From the IMG/VR virus record IMGVR_UViG_3300047472_000134, positions 1-64,000 of that record: DNA of 64,000 nucleotides, one strand, 5' to 3'. Each line of letters opens with the position of its first letter. The stretch's first letter is position 1. A program made the translations under genes and the position numbers. Below the pieces are notes generated by a model. That model was not told the DNA's origin. It searched no databases and saw only the letters and a program-made list of their open reading frames with translations. Source of the stretch: a virus. This document shows positions 17,407 to 24,347 of this stretch, piece by piece.

Positions 17407-17534
17407 TGAACGGACTTGGCAATTTTCTCTATTTCATCATGATTTGGGCAGGGATCGGCGCGATCCTGTCGTTCGGAGGTTCGATTTGGCTGCTTTATTG
17501 GGCTCTGAATCATGTTTCGCTGACGATCTCGTAG
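17406..17534 (+). CDS. 42-residue membrane protein
   Basis: Starts MNGLGNFLYFIMIWAGIG and contains one or two hydrophobic spans (FLYFIMIWAGIGAILSF, then SIWLLYWALNHV). The ATG overlaps the helicase stop codon as TGATG, which indicates coupled translation. The size and hydrophobicity would also suit a small inner-membrane regulator or superinfection protein, but no function is recognised. A terminator-like region follows. Confidence 0.6.
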   Translation: MNGLGNFLYFIMIWAGIGAILSFGGSIWLLYWALNHVSLTIS

Positions 17535-17551
17535 TCGTCAGGGTCAAAAAT

Positions 17552-17640
17552 CGCCGGCCTCGGTCGGCGGTTCCCCTCATAAAAAGGGGTTCCAGACGTC
17601 GATTTTGGAGAATTTTTAGGGCGCTTTAGGCGCCCTTTTC
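17552..17640 (+). terminator. hairpin cluster and terminator
   Basis: Three hairpins follow the plus-strand unit: CGCCG/CGGCG at about 17552-17569, CCCC-TCATAAAAA-GGGG at 17574-17590, and GGGCGC-TTTAG-GCGCCC followed by TTTTC at 17619-17639. The last is a good terminator. It overlaps the 3' end of the convergent minus-strand membrane-protein gene. Confidence 0.6.
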
Positions 17641-18195
17641 TGTATATTTGAGCATGCGTTTCGTCCGGAAAGCCTGCTTTTCCGCTTCCGTCAAGGTTGG
17701 CTGGTTGAACAGCAGATTCGAAACTTCAATGGTCCATTTGTCCCGCTTCAGGTTCTTGGCGATGTTATCGAGTCCGCGGATTATGATGTAGATACCAGTC
17801 AGGAGCGGAAGGGCTTCCGGAACAGCTTCGGGGATCTTGTCCGCGGCATAGAAAATGGCCAATAGGCCAACAGCGATCTCGATTCCACCGTAGATCTTGG
17901 GGAAATAACCACGGATCGCGAAAAAGAGCAGTGCGGCTATAACCACATACAATTTCAAGATGAAGGGCGCAGGGACTGCGGCCAACTCCCTTACTGTCGT
18001 CTCGACTTTGTGTCTGAACCCCTCGTTTTTGAGAATGTGACCTGAAAGGTAGCCTGCCAGCACGCCAGCGAGGAGGGCCAAGACTAATGTGCCAATGGTG
18101 CCGATAGTTTTCCTAAAAATGGATTTTACTTTTGAATTGACTTCCGGTGGGATGAACTTTTGAACTAGCATTTCAGGCCTTCTGAGATTGGACAT
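17626..18195 (-). CDS. four-helix membrane protein, unknown
   Basis: 189 residues. After a basic N-terminus, hydrophobic spans occur at about 31-52 (GTIGTLVLALLAGVLAGYL), 79-95 (FILKLYVVIAALLFFAI), 101-117 (YGGIEIAVGLLAIFYAA) and 127-141 (ALPLLTGIYIIIRGL). The C-terminus is charged and cytoplasmic in style. The gene lies alone on the minus strand between two plus-strand units and appears more AT-rich than its neighbours. No family is recognised. An accessory or superinfection-exclusion protein is possible. Confidence 0.6.
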   Translation of the reverse strand: MSNLRRPEMLVQKFIPPEVNSKVKSIFRKTIGTIGTLVLALLAGVLAGYLSGHILKNEGFRHKVETTVRELAAVPAPFILKLYVVIAALLFFAIRGYFPKIYGGIEIAVGLLAIFYAADKIPEAVPEALPLLTGIYIIIRGLDNIAKNLKRDKWTIEVSNLLFNQPTLTEAEKQAFRTKRMLKYTEKGA

Positions 18196-18257
18196 ATATC
18201 GAGGGTTGTCCGGATCTGAGTGCTCGTCAAGTGCCGAAAATCGTGTATCTTCTGTCT

Positions 18258-18650
18258 ATGTTCATTCAGATCAACCGACACACCACAGGTGAGCACGAAA
18301 CTGTCATAATCGGGCTCGTGGAGCTAAATGACGATGATGTCGGTGAATTCTATATTCAGCTCGACAATGAACATCGTGAAGCGGCTCAGATTGTGATCAC
18401 GATCGCCGGCTACGAGGATGGGGAATCTTATGACGTGGGCTTTATTGCGGAGCTCGTGGATGGAATTCCGAGGCTGGATCAGGTTCAGGTTCTGAAATTC
18501 AAGGCCGAGGAGAAGCCTGTTGCGGTCGATTTTGACGACGATGCGGTGGTTCAAATGGCCAGACTTGTTGCTCGAGAGATCGCTGTTGAGAACCATATGA
18601 ACCTGCATTATGCGGCTAAAATCGGCGTTAAGTCCTCGTATTTCCATTGA
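18258..18650 (+). CDS. hypothetical acidic protein
   Basis: 130 residues from the ATG at 18258 (an in-frame GTG at 18231 would add nine). It is acidic and beta-rich: ETVIIGLVELNDDDVGEFYIQLD, QIVITIAGYEDGESYDVGF, and a C-terminal helix VVQMARLVAREIAVENH. No Shine-Dalgarno is obvious for either start. It is divergent from the membrane-protein gene and ends before a terminator. No family is recognised. Confidence 0.55.
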   Translation: MFIQINRHTTGEHETVIIGLVELNDDDVGEFYIQLDNEHREAAQIVITIAGYEDGESYDVGFIAELVDGIPRLDQVQVLKFKAEEKPVAVDFDDDAVVQMARLVAREIAVENHMNLHYAAKIGVKSSYFH

Positions 18651-18673
18651 AATTGCGGTTTTTGAGTTGTCAA

Positions 18674-18700
18674 CGGGCGTCCGAGAGGGCGCCCGATTTT
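18674..18700 (+). terminator. terminator after acidic protein gene
   Basis: CGGGCG (18674-18679) pairs with CGCCCG (18690-18695) and is followed by ATTTTCG. It ends 24 bases after the stop codon, directly before palindrome site 2. Confidence 0.7.
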
Positions 18701-18707
18701 CGTTCAA

Positions 18708-18722
18708 GAGTATGCATTACTC
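18708..18722. promoter_or_regulatory. GAGTA-N5-TACTC palindrome, site 2
   Basis: GAGTA-TGCAT-TACTC; the centre is itself palindromic (ATGCAT). It is flanked by TTCAA and TCGCG. It lies just behind a terminator and 345 bases before the next clear gene. It is the exact reverse complement of site 8 at 56061. Confidence 0.75.
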
Positions 18723-19067
18723 TCGCGTTTCGCCTCTAGCGCCAGGTGCTGGTTCGGATTTAGAGGTTGGGCATCAGAGAGGTTCCCTAGACCCCTATGA
18801 TAGCAGTCCGAAAAACGAAAAATTTCCCGGAGTTTGTCTGACCCTATTAAGCGAAAAAAGCTGAATAAGATCAGATAATTAGGTGGTACCCTTCGTTCGC
18901 TTTCGGTGATGATAGGCATTAGATTGATAACAGTTGATCAAACGGGTCAACGAGGGGATGGCCTTGGCCAGCCCCTTGGCGGGAGACGTGCGTCTTCCTC
19001 CTCACTTCCCCCACGGGGGAACGGATCAAACACTCTCCCCCACGGGGGAAACGAAAGGGACACGGAC
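18723..19067 (+). promoter_or_regulatory. long untranslated leader with tandem hairpins
   Basis: 345 bases without a convincing gene. Near the 3' end are two copies of TCCCCCACGGGGGAA, at 19007-19021 and 19036-19050; each is a near-perfect palindrome able to form a short GC hairpin in RNA. The ribosome site AAAGGGACA follows the second. The layout suggests a structured leader controlling the first gene of the accessory block. Confidence 0.5.
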
Positions 19068-19823
19068 ATGAGCACGACGACGGCGGTTAAGGAACAGACT
19101 AACATCCCAACGGGCTACACGGTAGCGTCGGTTATCTCTCGGATCATGGCGCTAGACGTCGATGCTTCGGGCAATGCCGAAAAGGCAGCATGGAAGCGTT
19201 ACATGAGCCTTTGCCTCCTGTCGCTGGCCAAGGGTTGGGACCTGAAGAAGGTTGCGGAACAGGTCTTTGGCGCCAATGCCAAGCCTTCCAAGACATTCCA
19301 GAACATGGCAAGCCTTGCCCGCAAGGTCCGCCACAATCCGGAATTGCTTGGCAATCATCAATGGGCCGACGTCAAGGTCATGGCCATTGAAGAGGCGCAG
19401 GACGCCACGATCGCCATGATCAATCGCCACATGGCGGTGCTCGATGTCTCGTCCAAAAACGAGTACGAAAAGTTCTGCGAATTCTCCGCTGTTGAGGCAG
19501 GGGAGAAGAGGCAGCAGGACGCGGACGAAAAGGCTGCTGCAGCCAAGGCGAAAGCCGAAGCCGATTTGGCCGAAAAGGTCGAAACGGACAAGAAGGAGAC
19601 GGACGCCAAAGCCAAGGCGGACGCCACTCCGGAGCGCACGCCAGCCGAGGCCGCGATTGCAGCCCTAGCGGATGCATCCTCCTCTGACTTGGTTCAAGTC
19701 GCCTTCCATTGCCTCAAGGGCAAGATTGATCTCTCGGATGCAATCGCCATCCGCGACTGGTTGGACAATGCCATCGCCATGGCCGCGACCCAGATCGAAG
19801 GCCCCGCTGCAGCCGCAGCGTAA
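19068..19823 (+). CDS. hypothetical coiled-coil protein, first gene of accessory block
   Basis: 251 residues. The N-terminal half is helical, with a possible HTH-like stretch (LAKGWDLKKVAEQVFGANAKPSKTF). Residues 140-190 form an Ala/Lys/Glu/Asp-rich coiled coil (EKAAAAKAKAEADLAEKVET). The C-terminus has LVQVAFHCLKGKIDLSDAIAIRDWLDNAI. The start at 19068 was chosen because AAGGGA lies 8 bases upstream; the open frame extends further upstream through the hairpin leader without a ribosome site. No family is recognised. Its position behind a long leader suggests it is highly expressed early. Confidence 0.65.
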   Translation: MSTTTAVKEQTNIPTGYTVASVISRIMALDVDASGNAEKAAWKRYMSLCLLSLAKGWDLKKVAEQVFGANAKPSKTFQNMASLARKVRHNPELLGNHQWADVKVMAIEEAQDATIAMINRHMAVLDVSSKNEYEKFCEFSAVEAGEKRQQDADEKAAAAKAKAEADLAEKVETDKKETDAKAKADATPERTPAEAAIAALADASSSDLVQVAFHCLKGKIDLSDAIAIRDWLDNAIAMAATQIEGPAAAAA

Positions 19824-19853
19824 GGCCCCCACTCCCCACCCACGAAGCAACAC

Positions 19854-19875
19854 CCAAGGCACAACCGTGCCTTGG
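19854..19875. other. 9-bp hairpin
   Basis: CCAAGGCAC-AACC-GTGCCTTGG, a perfect 9-bp stem with a 4-base loop in the gap after the coiled-coil gene. No uridine run follows, so it may be an mRNA-stabilising or processing hairpin rather than a terminator. Confidence 0.5.
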
Positions 19876-19944
19876 TCCACAACCCTGCGTCGCATCACAT
19901 GACGCGAGAGACCAACTTAAAAGCGCGAAGGAAGGCGTTTGGAA

Positions 19945-20355
19945 ATGATCCGCGAAACGACAAATCCGAAATACCAGCAGCCAGCTCAACATTCCGGAAA
20001 GGTCCGCATCCTCGCGAACCGCAACACCGAGTTCTACGAAGGCGACTTCGTATCGGCTAGCTCGCGGGACATGTCCAAAGGCATTCCACCACAGCCGAAC
20101 TTCGTGGATCGTAAGCCTCATGAGGCTCCGAGCCGCGAACCCGAGCCGAGAGACAGGCCGCTCGGGTCGAGCATGTGGATCTTGGATCAAGATTCAAGCG
20201 CCCCGCTCTGGTTCATCAAGGACCGGACCACGCATCACATCTTCGCTCAGGTTCGCGGCTCACTGCCGTGGATCGTGGACCAGATGAAACTGCTCGCCGA
20301 CCAGCTCGGAGGGCAGGTCAATGAACTGTATTATCAGAGGGCTAGGGACAACTGA
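19945..20355 (+). CDS. hypothetical protein
   Basis: 136 residues. The start ATG at 19945 has AAGGAAGG 9 bases upstream; a TTG two codons earlier is in frame but less likely. The N-terminal half is polar, proline-rich and probably disordered (EAPSREPEPRDRPLGSS). The C-terminal half is ordered, with WILDQDSSAPLWFIKDRTT and a helix PWIVDQMKLLADQLGG. The stop overlaps the next ATG (TGATG). No family is recognised. Confidence 0.6.
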   Translation: MIRETTNPKYQQPAQHSGKVRILANRNTEFYEGDFVSASSRDMSKGIPPQPNFVDRKPHEAPSREPEPRDRPLGSSMWILDQDSSAPLWFIKDRTTHHIFAQVRGSLPWIVDQMKLLADQLGGQVNELYYQRARDN

Positions 20356-20573
20356 TGTTTACGAACACATACCAACACGGATGGGATGATGCCATCCACA
20401 AGCGGCCGAAACCAGTCGGCATGTCAAGCGAGTATCGCGACGGCTACATGGCCGGCGAGCGCTACTGCATCAAGGAACGGACTGTGGAGCTGATTGCGGT
20501 CGGCGCCCTGGCCTTTACCATGGGTGGCGTGTTCCTTGCATGGGTCGCCCAGAGCGTGGTGCTGGCCGTATGA
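20355..20573 (+). CDS. small membrane protein
   Basis: 72 residues: a soluble N-terminus with HGWDDAIHKRPKPVGMSSEYRDGY followed by one transmembrane helix (ELIAVGALAFTMGGVFLAWVAQSVVLAV) at the C-terminus. The pattern Y-x-x-G-Y-M-A-G-E before the helix is common in small phage proteins of unknown role. It is coupled to both neighbours by 1- and 4-base overlaps. Confidence 0.6.
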   Translation: MFTNTYQHGWDDAIHKRPKPVGMSSEYRDGYMAGERYCIKERTVELIAVGALAFTMGGVFLAWVAQSVVLAV

Positions 20574-20770
20574 CGGAATTCTGGTACCTCGATTTATCGG
20601 GCCGGGTTCTCGGCTCGGTTCAGGCATTCTCGTTTCGAGATGCTCATGCATGGCTGACCATGCAGGGTGTCTCGTACCACACGGTCACCAAATTTCGGCC
20701 TCGCCAGCGCAAGTCTCGCGAGCGTCGGATCGAGAAGCGTACTCGCCGGTACGGGGAGTTGGCGTTGTGA
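20570..20770 (+). CDS. small basic protein
   Basis: 66 residues, starting TEFWYLDLSGRVLGS and ending in a strongly basic tail (RPRQRKSRERRIEKRTRRYG) that could bind nucleic acid. The ATG overlaps the previous stop (ATGA). No family is recognised. Confidence 0.55.
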   Translation: MTEFWYLDLSGRVLGSVQAFSFRDAHAWLTMQGVSYHTVTKFRPRQRKSRERRIEKRTRRYGELAL

Positions 20771-20958
20771 CGGCTATGATTGTCCCGGCTGGTCTATGTA
20801 CCGGCCGGGATCTTGGACGTGAACCAGAACCGCGACCCTTGTGTGGGTTGGGATTTTAAGAGTCGGGATTTGTGCTTTTCGGGTTTTCGGGTCGAGGTTC
20901 TGGTTCAGTTCTGGTTCAGTTCAGGCCAGTGGAGTGTTTCGACGCCGCTCGAGGACGA

Positions 20959-20973
20959 GAGTATTACTTACTC
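20959..20973. promoter_or_regulatory. GAGTA-N5-TACTC palindrome, site 3
   Basis: GAGTA-TTACT-TACTC, identical to site 6 at 44461. Followed by AAAAAATTTT, an A/T tract that may bend the DNA. Confidence 0.75.
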
Positions 20974-21054
20974 AAAAAATTTTCCCAGCAAACTAGGTAA
21001 CCCCTTTTCTATTATCTCTCTTTCTCTCTCTCTATTCTCTAGGGAGAAAAAAGA

Positions 21055-21069
21055 AAGTAAGTAATACTC
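21055..21069. promoter_or_regulatory. GAGTA-N5-TACTC palindrome, site 4 (one mismatch)
   Basis: AAGTA-AGTAA-TACTC, one mismatch from the consensus and otherwise the exact reverse complement of site 3. The two form a long-range inverted repeat with about 80 bases between them. Confidence 0.65.
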
Positions 21070-21254
21070 TTGAAAGAGAAGGGTCATCAACTGCCCCCGA
21101 AAATGGGAATTTCCATCCCACCAGAATGGCCATAGACGAGCGTAAGCGCTGGCATGGTGCATTCCCTTCGACCACCCCTCCAATCGTGCTGGTGACTCGC
21201 CTCGTGGCGAGCTGAGCCTGTTTGGACCTGATCCAGATCCGAGATCCACGATCC

Positions 21255-21416
21255 ATGAACATTGAACGCATCAAACAGCTCGCGGAGCAGCATGGGCTCA
21301 TCACAGCCCAGCGTATCGTCGTCCGCGAAAAAGTCCGCGCAGCGATCCACCGAGCCCAAACCGTCGACGAGATCAAGGCGATCCTCCTCGACATGTATCC
21401 GGAGGTAAAACCGTGA
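21255..21416 (+). CDS. small helical protein
   Basis: 53 residues, nearly all helical: NIERIKQLAEQHGLITAQRI followed by VREKVRAAIHRAQTVDEIKA. No strong ribosome site is visible, but the next reading frame begins inside its stop (GTGA). No family is recognised. Confidence 0.45.
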   Translation: MNIERIKQLAEQHGLITAQRIVVREKVRAAIHRAQTVDEIKAILLDMYPEVKP

Positions 21417-21511
21417 CAAGGCGCCACTTCCCCATCCACCAACCCATCACACGCCAGAGCCCGACAGATCGGAGCCTCTGGATCATCAAGGTGAACCATG
21501 ACCAAGATTAA
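21413..21511 (+). CDS. possible 32-residue peptide
   Basis: GTG start overlapping the previous stop, translation beginning MTRRHFPIHQPITRQ. It ends 14 bases inside the next gene. Support is only the overlap style shared with neighbouring genes. Confidence 0.3.
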   Translation: MTRRHFPIHQPITRQSPTDRSLWIIKVNHDQD

Positions 21512-21743
21512 GCCCCTCGAATGGGACGCCCGCAATGAGGGCTTCGGCCACGGCCGGATCCACTATGGGTTCGGTGTCTTCAGGCACTGGTACGGCGTGA
21601 GGCGCATCAAGACAGGCTCTTGGGAATGCTTCTACCACCTCGGCGGGACCACGGTCCGACTGCCGCTCCAATCGAGCCTCGAGATCGCCAAGGCTGAAGC
21701 CCAGGCGGACTACGAAAAGCACATGCTGGGCGCCATAGCCTAA
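21498..21743 (+). CDS. hypothetical protein
   Basis: 81 residues with a compact aromatic core: TKIKPLEWDARNEGFGHGRI, YGFGVFRHWYGVRRIKTGSW and ECFYHLGGTTVRLPLQS, then a helix LEIAKAEAQADYEKHML. The beginning resembles small phage proteins with the W-x-x-x-x-x-G-x-G pattern of unknown role. AAGGTG lies upstream of the ATG. Confidence 0.6.
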   Translation: MTKIKPLEWDARNEGFGHGRIHYGFGVFRHWYGVRRIKTGSWECFYHLGGTTVRLPLQSSLEIAKAEAQADYEKHMLGAIA

Positions 21744-21776
21744 TCCCACCACCCTCAATCTGAATCAGGATGAACC

Positions 21777-22109
21777 ATGTCGGTACTCGACTTGCTTACC
21801 CGTGCCCAAAATCTGATCCGCGATCCAGCCAACTGGACGCAGGACTTCATCGCTCGCGACAAGATAGGCAGACCTGTCAACGTCACAGATCCGGACGCAG
21901 TTTGCTTCTGCAGTCTCGGCGCTCTGGCACGAGCTGAACCTGATCCAGAAGCACGAGCCAAGGCCAAGATTTACCTCCATGACGCTGTCGACCACCTGAC
22001 GGGTGGCTGGGGCATCGCGACGTTCAACGACCGCGAAGGCCGCACCCACGCCGAGGTCATGGCCATGTGGGACAAGGCACGGGAGCTCGCCATTGCAAAC
22101 GCCGCTTGA
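21777..22109 (+). CDS. DUF6197-like protein, paralogue 1
   Basis: 110 residues. It shares with three neighbours the pattern LIRDPANWTQ-x-FIARD, then CFCSLGALARA, then FNDREGRTHAEVMAMWDKA. This layout matches the phage- and plasmid-borne DUF6197 family: an N-terminal helix ending in W-T, a short Cys-containing strand and a C-terminal helix with H-x-E/D-V. Function is unknown. First of a tandem series; the next copy begins 17 bases before its stop. Confidence 0.7.
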   Translation: MSVLDLLTRAQNLIRDPANWTQDFIARDKIGRPVNVTDPDAVCFCSLGALARAEPDPEARAKAKIYLHDAVDHLTGGWGIATFNDREGRTHAEVMAMWDKARELAIANAA

Positions 22110-22431
22110 GACCCTGACCCTCGCCCAGGATCTGATCCGCGATCCTCGCAAGTGGACCAAGGGCTACTTCGCTCGCAATGAGCGGGGAGCCATGGTCGAG
22201 GCCAACTCGCTGAACGCCAAGTGCTGGTGCGCCGTTGGTGCGGTGCTGAAGGTCTCGAACTACAGCCCCTATCTGGGGCTCAGCAACAACAGGGTGATCC
22301 GGCTGCTGAGCCAGGCCAGCAATGACGTGATCGTCCCTCATTTCAACGACAATCCCGACGTCACCCATGACGACATCATGGCGATGTTCAACCGTGCGAA
22401 AGGCCTGGCCCGTGAGCAACAAGCTGCTTGA
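22093..22431 (+). CDS. DUF6197-like protein, paralogue 2
   Basis: 112 residues from a TTG at 22093, chosen because GGGAG lies 7 bases upstream and no ATG or GTG is near. Conserved parts: DLIRDPRKWTKGYFARN, CWCAVGAVLKV, and FNDNPDVTHDDIMAMFNRA. The Cys-x-Cys of the first copy is kept (CWC). Sequence between the motifs is unlike the first copy, so the duplication is old or the copies were acquired separately. Confidence 0.68.
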   Translation: MQTPLETLTLAQDLIRDPRKWTKGYFARNERGAMVEANSLNAKCWCAVGAVLKVSNYSPYLGLSNNRVIRLLSQASNDVIVPHFNDNPDVTHDDIMAMFNRAKGLAREQQAA

Positions 22432-22738
22432 ACTGATAACCGCCGGTCAGGAGCTGATCCGTGATCCTGCCCACTGGACCCAGGGCATCTATGCCCGCAA
22501 CTCGGCCGGCGAAGCTGTCGGCATGCTGTCTGATCGCGCTTTTTGCTTCTGCAGCATCGGTGCTCTGCACCGTGCTCAACATAATCTCGATCTTGAATAC
22601 GAACTGATCGACCAAGCGCACGAGATTCTGGACAAGGCCACCGGCGAGATCGAGAGCGTGGTCAAGGCGAACGACAGCAACTCGCACGACTATGTCATGG
22701 GCATGTGGGACAGGGCGAAGGAGCTGGCCAGTGCCTGA
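22412..22738 (+). CDS. DUF6197-like protein, paralogue 3
   Basis: 108 residues from a GTG at 22412 with AAAGG about 8 bases upstream; it overlaps the previous gene by 20 bases. Conserved parts: ELIRDPAHWTQGIYARN, CFCSIGALHRA, and the closing helix HDYVMGMWDRAKELA. The middle has a second helix (YELIDQAHEILDKATGEIE). Third of the tandem series. Confidence 0.68.
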   Translation: MSNKLLELITAGQELIRDPAHWTQGIYARNSAGEAVGMLSDRAFCFCSIGALHRAQHNLDLEYELIDQAHEILDKATGEIESVVKANDSNSHDYVMGMWDRAKELASA

Positions 22739-22988
22739 CATCGAAATCTCCATCGACGTCGACATCACCGCCGGGATCGCATTCTGGGTCGATCCAGAAC
22801 ACTGGCTCGAGCTCGATGAAGCAGGGAAGCGAGCCCACATCGCTGGCGTGATCGACGCCATCGCAGGGGACATGGCGAACGACGTGATCCGCTTCCGGGC
22901 CGGCAACCTGTCGGCCTCCATCACCGGACCAATCCAAGACACGATCTCCCTCGACGAGGTGCAGATCTATGATCCGAGGGAAACATGA
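22731..22988 (+). CDS. hypothetical acidic protein
   Basis: 85 residues from a GTG at 22731 with AAGGAG 8 bases upstream, overlapping the previous stop. Starts PDIEISIDVDITAGIAFWVD and has a helix AGKRAHIAGVIDAIAGDMAN. Strongly acidic. No family recognised. Confidence 0.55.
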   Translation: MPDIEISIDVDITAGIAFWVDPEHWLELDEAGKRAHIAGVIDAIAGDMANDVIRFRAGNLSASITGPIQDTISLDEVQIYDPRET

Positions 22989-23242
22989 ACCAGAGAATGA
23001 CCTTCAACACTGGCCGGCTCTACACAGCGCTCGGCCAGGTGATCACGTTCGAGAAGCACGACGATCACGTCCTGTTCAAGGACCACAGCCGCCTGATCTG
23101 CGGCCGGATCGACGATGTCCCTCCCCTGGGTGTCGAGATCCCGAAGTGGGTGATGAGCCACTACGACAAGAACAACTATCGCATGTCGACCGAGGCCATC
23201 GGCCTCGACCAGTCGGACACGATCCACAACGTGAGGCTCTAG
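22985..23242 (+). CDS. hypothetical protein
   Basis: 85 residues, beta-rich (NTGRLYTALGQVITFEKHDD, HVLFKDHSRLICGRIDD), ending in DTIHNVRL. The ATG overlaps the previous stop (ATGA). Its final bases overlap the convergent zinc-ribbon gene by 4. No family recognised. Confidence 0.55.
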   Translation: MNQRMTFNTGRLYTALGQVITFEKHDDHVLFKDHSRLICGRIDDVPPLGVEIPKWVMSHYDKNNYRMSTEAIGLDQSDTIHNVRL

Positions 23243-23499
23243 CGGGGCAACTGACCCAAGATCCACTTGTTGCCTAGTTTGTTGTTGCAGGATCTGCAGC
23301 GCAATCGAGACGTGAGCGATCCAAGGTAGGCACCCTTGCCATACCTCCGAGCCAGATCCCAGCGATCGAGCCACGCTTCACGCTCACACTTGGGGCAGCT
23401 GACCCCAATCGCCTGATACTCCGGGACATCGTCGAATGTGACGTGAATGGGCTCCTTGATTGGACCCAGATACGTGATGTCGCCTGACCGCTGTCTCAT
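23239..23499 (-). CDS. small zinc-ribbon protein, opposite strand
   Basis: 86 residues on the minus strand inside the plus-strand block. Two CxxC pairs (CPKC near residue 35 and CRSC near 68) bracket a conserved-looking region REAWLDRWDLARRYG and GSLTSRLRC, a zinc ribbon that probably binds nucleic acid or protein. Many small alphaproteobacterial proteins have this W-L-D-R-W style. The frame extends upstream of 23499, but the ATG there is the natural beginning because the extension is the mirror of the neighbouring gene. The ribosome site is weak. Confidence 0.6.
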   Translation of the reverse strand: MRQRSGDITYLGPIKEPIHVTFDDVPEYQAIGVSCPKCEREAWLDRWDLARRYGKGAYLGSLTSRLRCRSCNNKLGNKWILGQLPR

Positions 23500-23535
23500 C
23501 GTTCTTATTTCGTTCACGCAATCGAAAGAGTCAAT

Positions 23536-23931
23536 ATGACCGATTTCGTCAAAAGCTCGGGGTGCATCTTCACCGATCTCGAACTGACGCCGCCTCTTAC
23601 CCTGTCCTACAAGAACTGGAAGGGTGAAGTGGCCGACCGCATGATCATGCCGACAACCGTTTGGTTCGGGACGACCGAATGGCACCCCAACCCACAATGG
23701 TTCCTCAAAGGCACGGACCTGGAGAAGCGTGAGGAGCGAGATTTCGCGATCGCTGACTTCGGGGCGAGCAAGGACCAGCTCATCGAACAGATGGCCGGCG
23801 CCCTCAACTTCATCCTGGCCTTCTACGAACCGGGCCAGAGCTACCTGGACACCAACGCATGGACCAGAGCCGAGGCCGGTGGCCGCAAAGCTTTGGCGGA
23901 CGCGAAAGCTGCGGGGTACTTCCGTGCCTGA
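23536..23931 (+). CDS. hypothetical protein
   Basis: 131 residues. Contains WFGTTEWHPNPQWFLKGTDLEKR and ERDFAIADFGAS, a layout seen in small phage proteins with a W-x-P-Q-W core, then a long helix KDQLIEQMAGALNFILAFY. Probably soluble. No function is known to me. Preceded by AAAGAGTCAAT, a weak ribosome site. Confidence 0.6.
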   Translation: MTDFVKSSGCIFTDLELTPPLTLSYKNWKGEVADRMIMPTTVWFGTTEWHPNPQWFLKGTDLEKREERDFAIADFGASKDQLIEQMAGALNFILAFYEPGQSYLDTNAWTRAEAGGRKALADAKAAGYFRA

Positions 23932-24031
23932 CGACGACTTCCCCTACCCCTACGACCTCAACGAGTTCGACGATGATGAAGACATCGACGAGCTGATCAG
24001 GAGCCTGAACCGTGACCATGACCCCGCTTGA
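23924..24031 (+). CDS. 35-residue acidic peptide
   Basis: GTG start overlapping the previous stop. More than a third of the residues are Asp or Glu (DDDFPYPYDLNEFDDDED). The stop lies inside the next gene. Likely real because of the coupled overlaps on both sides, but very short. Confidence 0.45.
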   Translation: MPDDDFPYPYDLNEFDDDEDIDELIRSLNRDHDPA

Positions 24032-24347
24032 AGTTCTCGTCGCCGGCCGTGACTTGCTGTCGGACCCTGACCGGTGGACGCAGCGTGCCCTTGCCCGAGA
24101 CAAGAAGGGCGAAGCCACGGACAATCCCTGGGACGCGAAGGCCACTTGCTTCTGCTCATTAGGCGCGGTCCACAAGGTGCTGGGCTCTGGTGAACTCGAG
24201 CTCAAGTTCGAGGTGAAGCAATACCTGTCACAGGCGGCTCCAACCCACAGTATCGTCCCCTACAACGACAACCACACTCACGCCGAGGTGCTTGCCGTCT
24301 GGGACGAGGCAATTAAGGCCGCGACCGCCGATGCACGTCACATCTGA
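24012..24347 (+). CDS. DUF6197-like protein, paralogue 4
   Basis: 111 residues from GTG 24012 (AGGAG 8 bases upstream; an ATG at 24018 is in frame). Conserved parts: DLLSDPDRWTQRALARD, CFCSLGAVHKV, and YNDNHTHAEVLAVWDEA. Clearly the same family as the three copies 1.5-2 kb upstream and closest in pattern to paralogue 1 (CFCSLGA, THAEV). It is separated from them by four other genes. Confidence 0.7.
   Translation: MTMTPLEVLVAGRDLLSDPDRWTQRALARDKKGEATDNPWDAKATCFCSLGAVHKVLGSGELELKFEVKQYLSQAAPTHSIVPYNDNHTHAEVLAVWDEAIKAATADARHI

Larger units (their letters stand above)
20771..21254. other. 484-base gene-poor region with inverted and tandem repeats
   Basis: No convincing gene. It holds GAACCAGAACC (20821-20831) and its exact inverse GGTTCTGGTTC (20896-20906), a tandem pair of TTCTGGTTCAG (20898-20908, 20909-20919), palindrome sites 3 and 4 in opposite orientation about 80 bases apart with a T/C-rich tract between them (21004-21040), and a hairpin CTCGCC-TCGT-GGCGAG (21196-21211). 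Such density of repeats in a non-coding gap suits a replication origin or a regulatory hub. A 29-residue frame beginning at 21124 lacks a ribosome site. Confidence 0.55.

Noticed and set aside
18704-18919. Minus-strand frame of 71 codons upstream of the accessory block
   Set aside because: It covers palindrome site 2 and the leader, lacks a ribosome site and does not look protein-like; the region is better read as regulatory.
20776-21064. Short plus-strand frames in the gene-poor region, including one from TTG 20780
   Set aside because: No ribosome site, and the translation runs through inverted repeats and the T/C-rich tract; composition is not coding.
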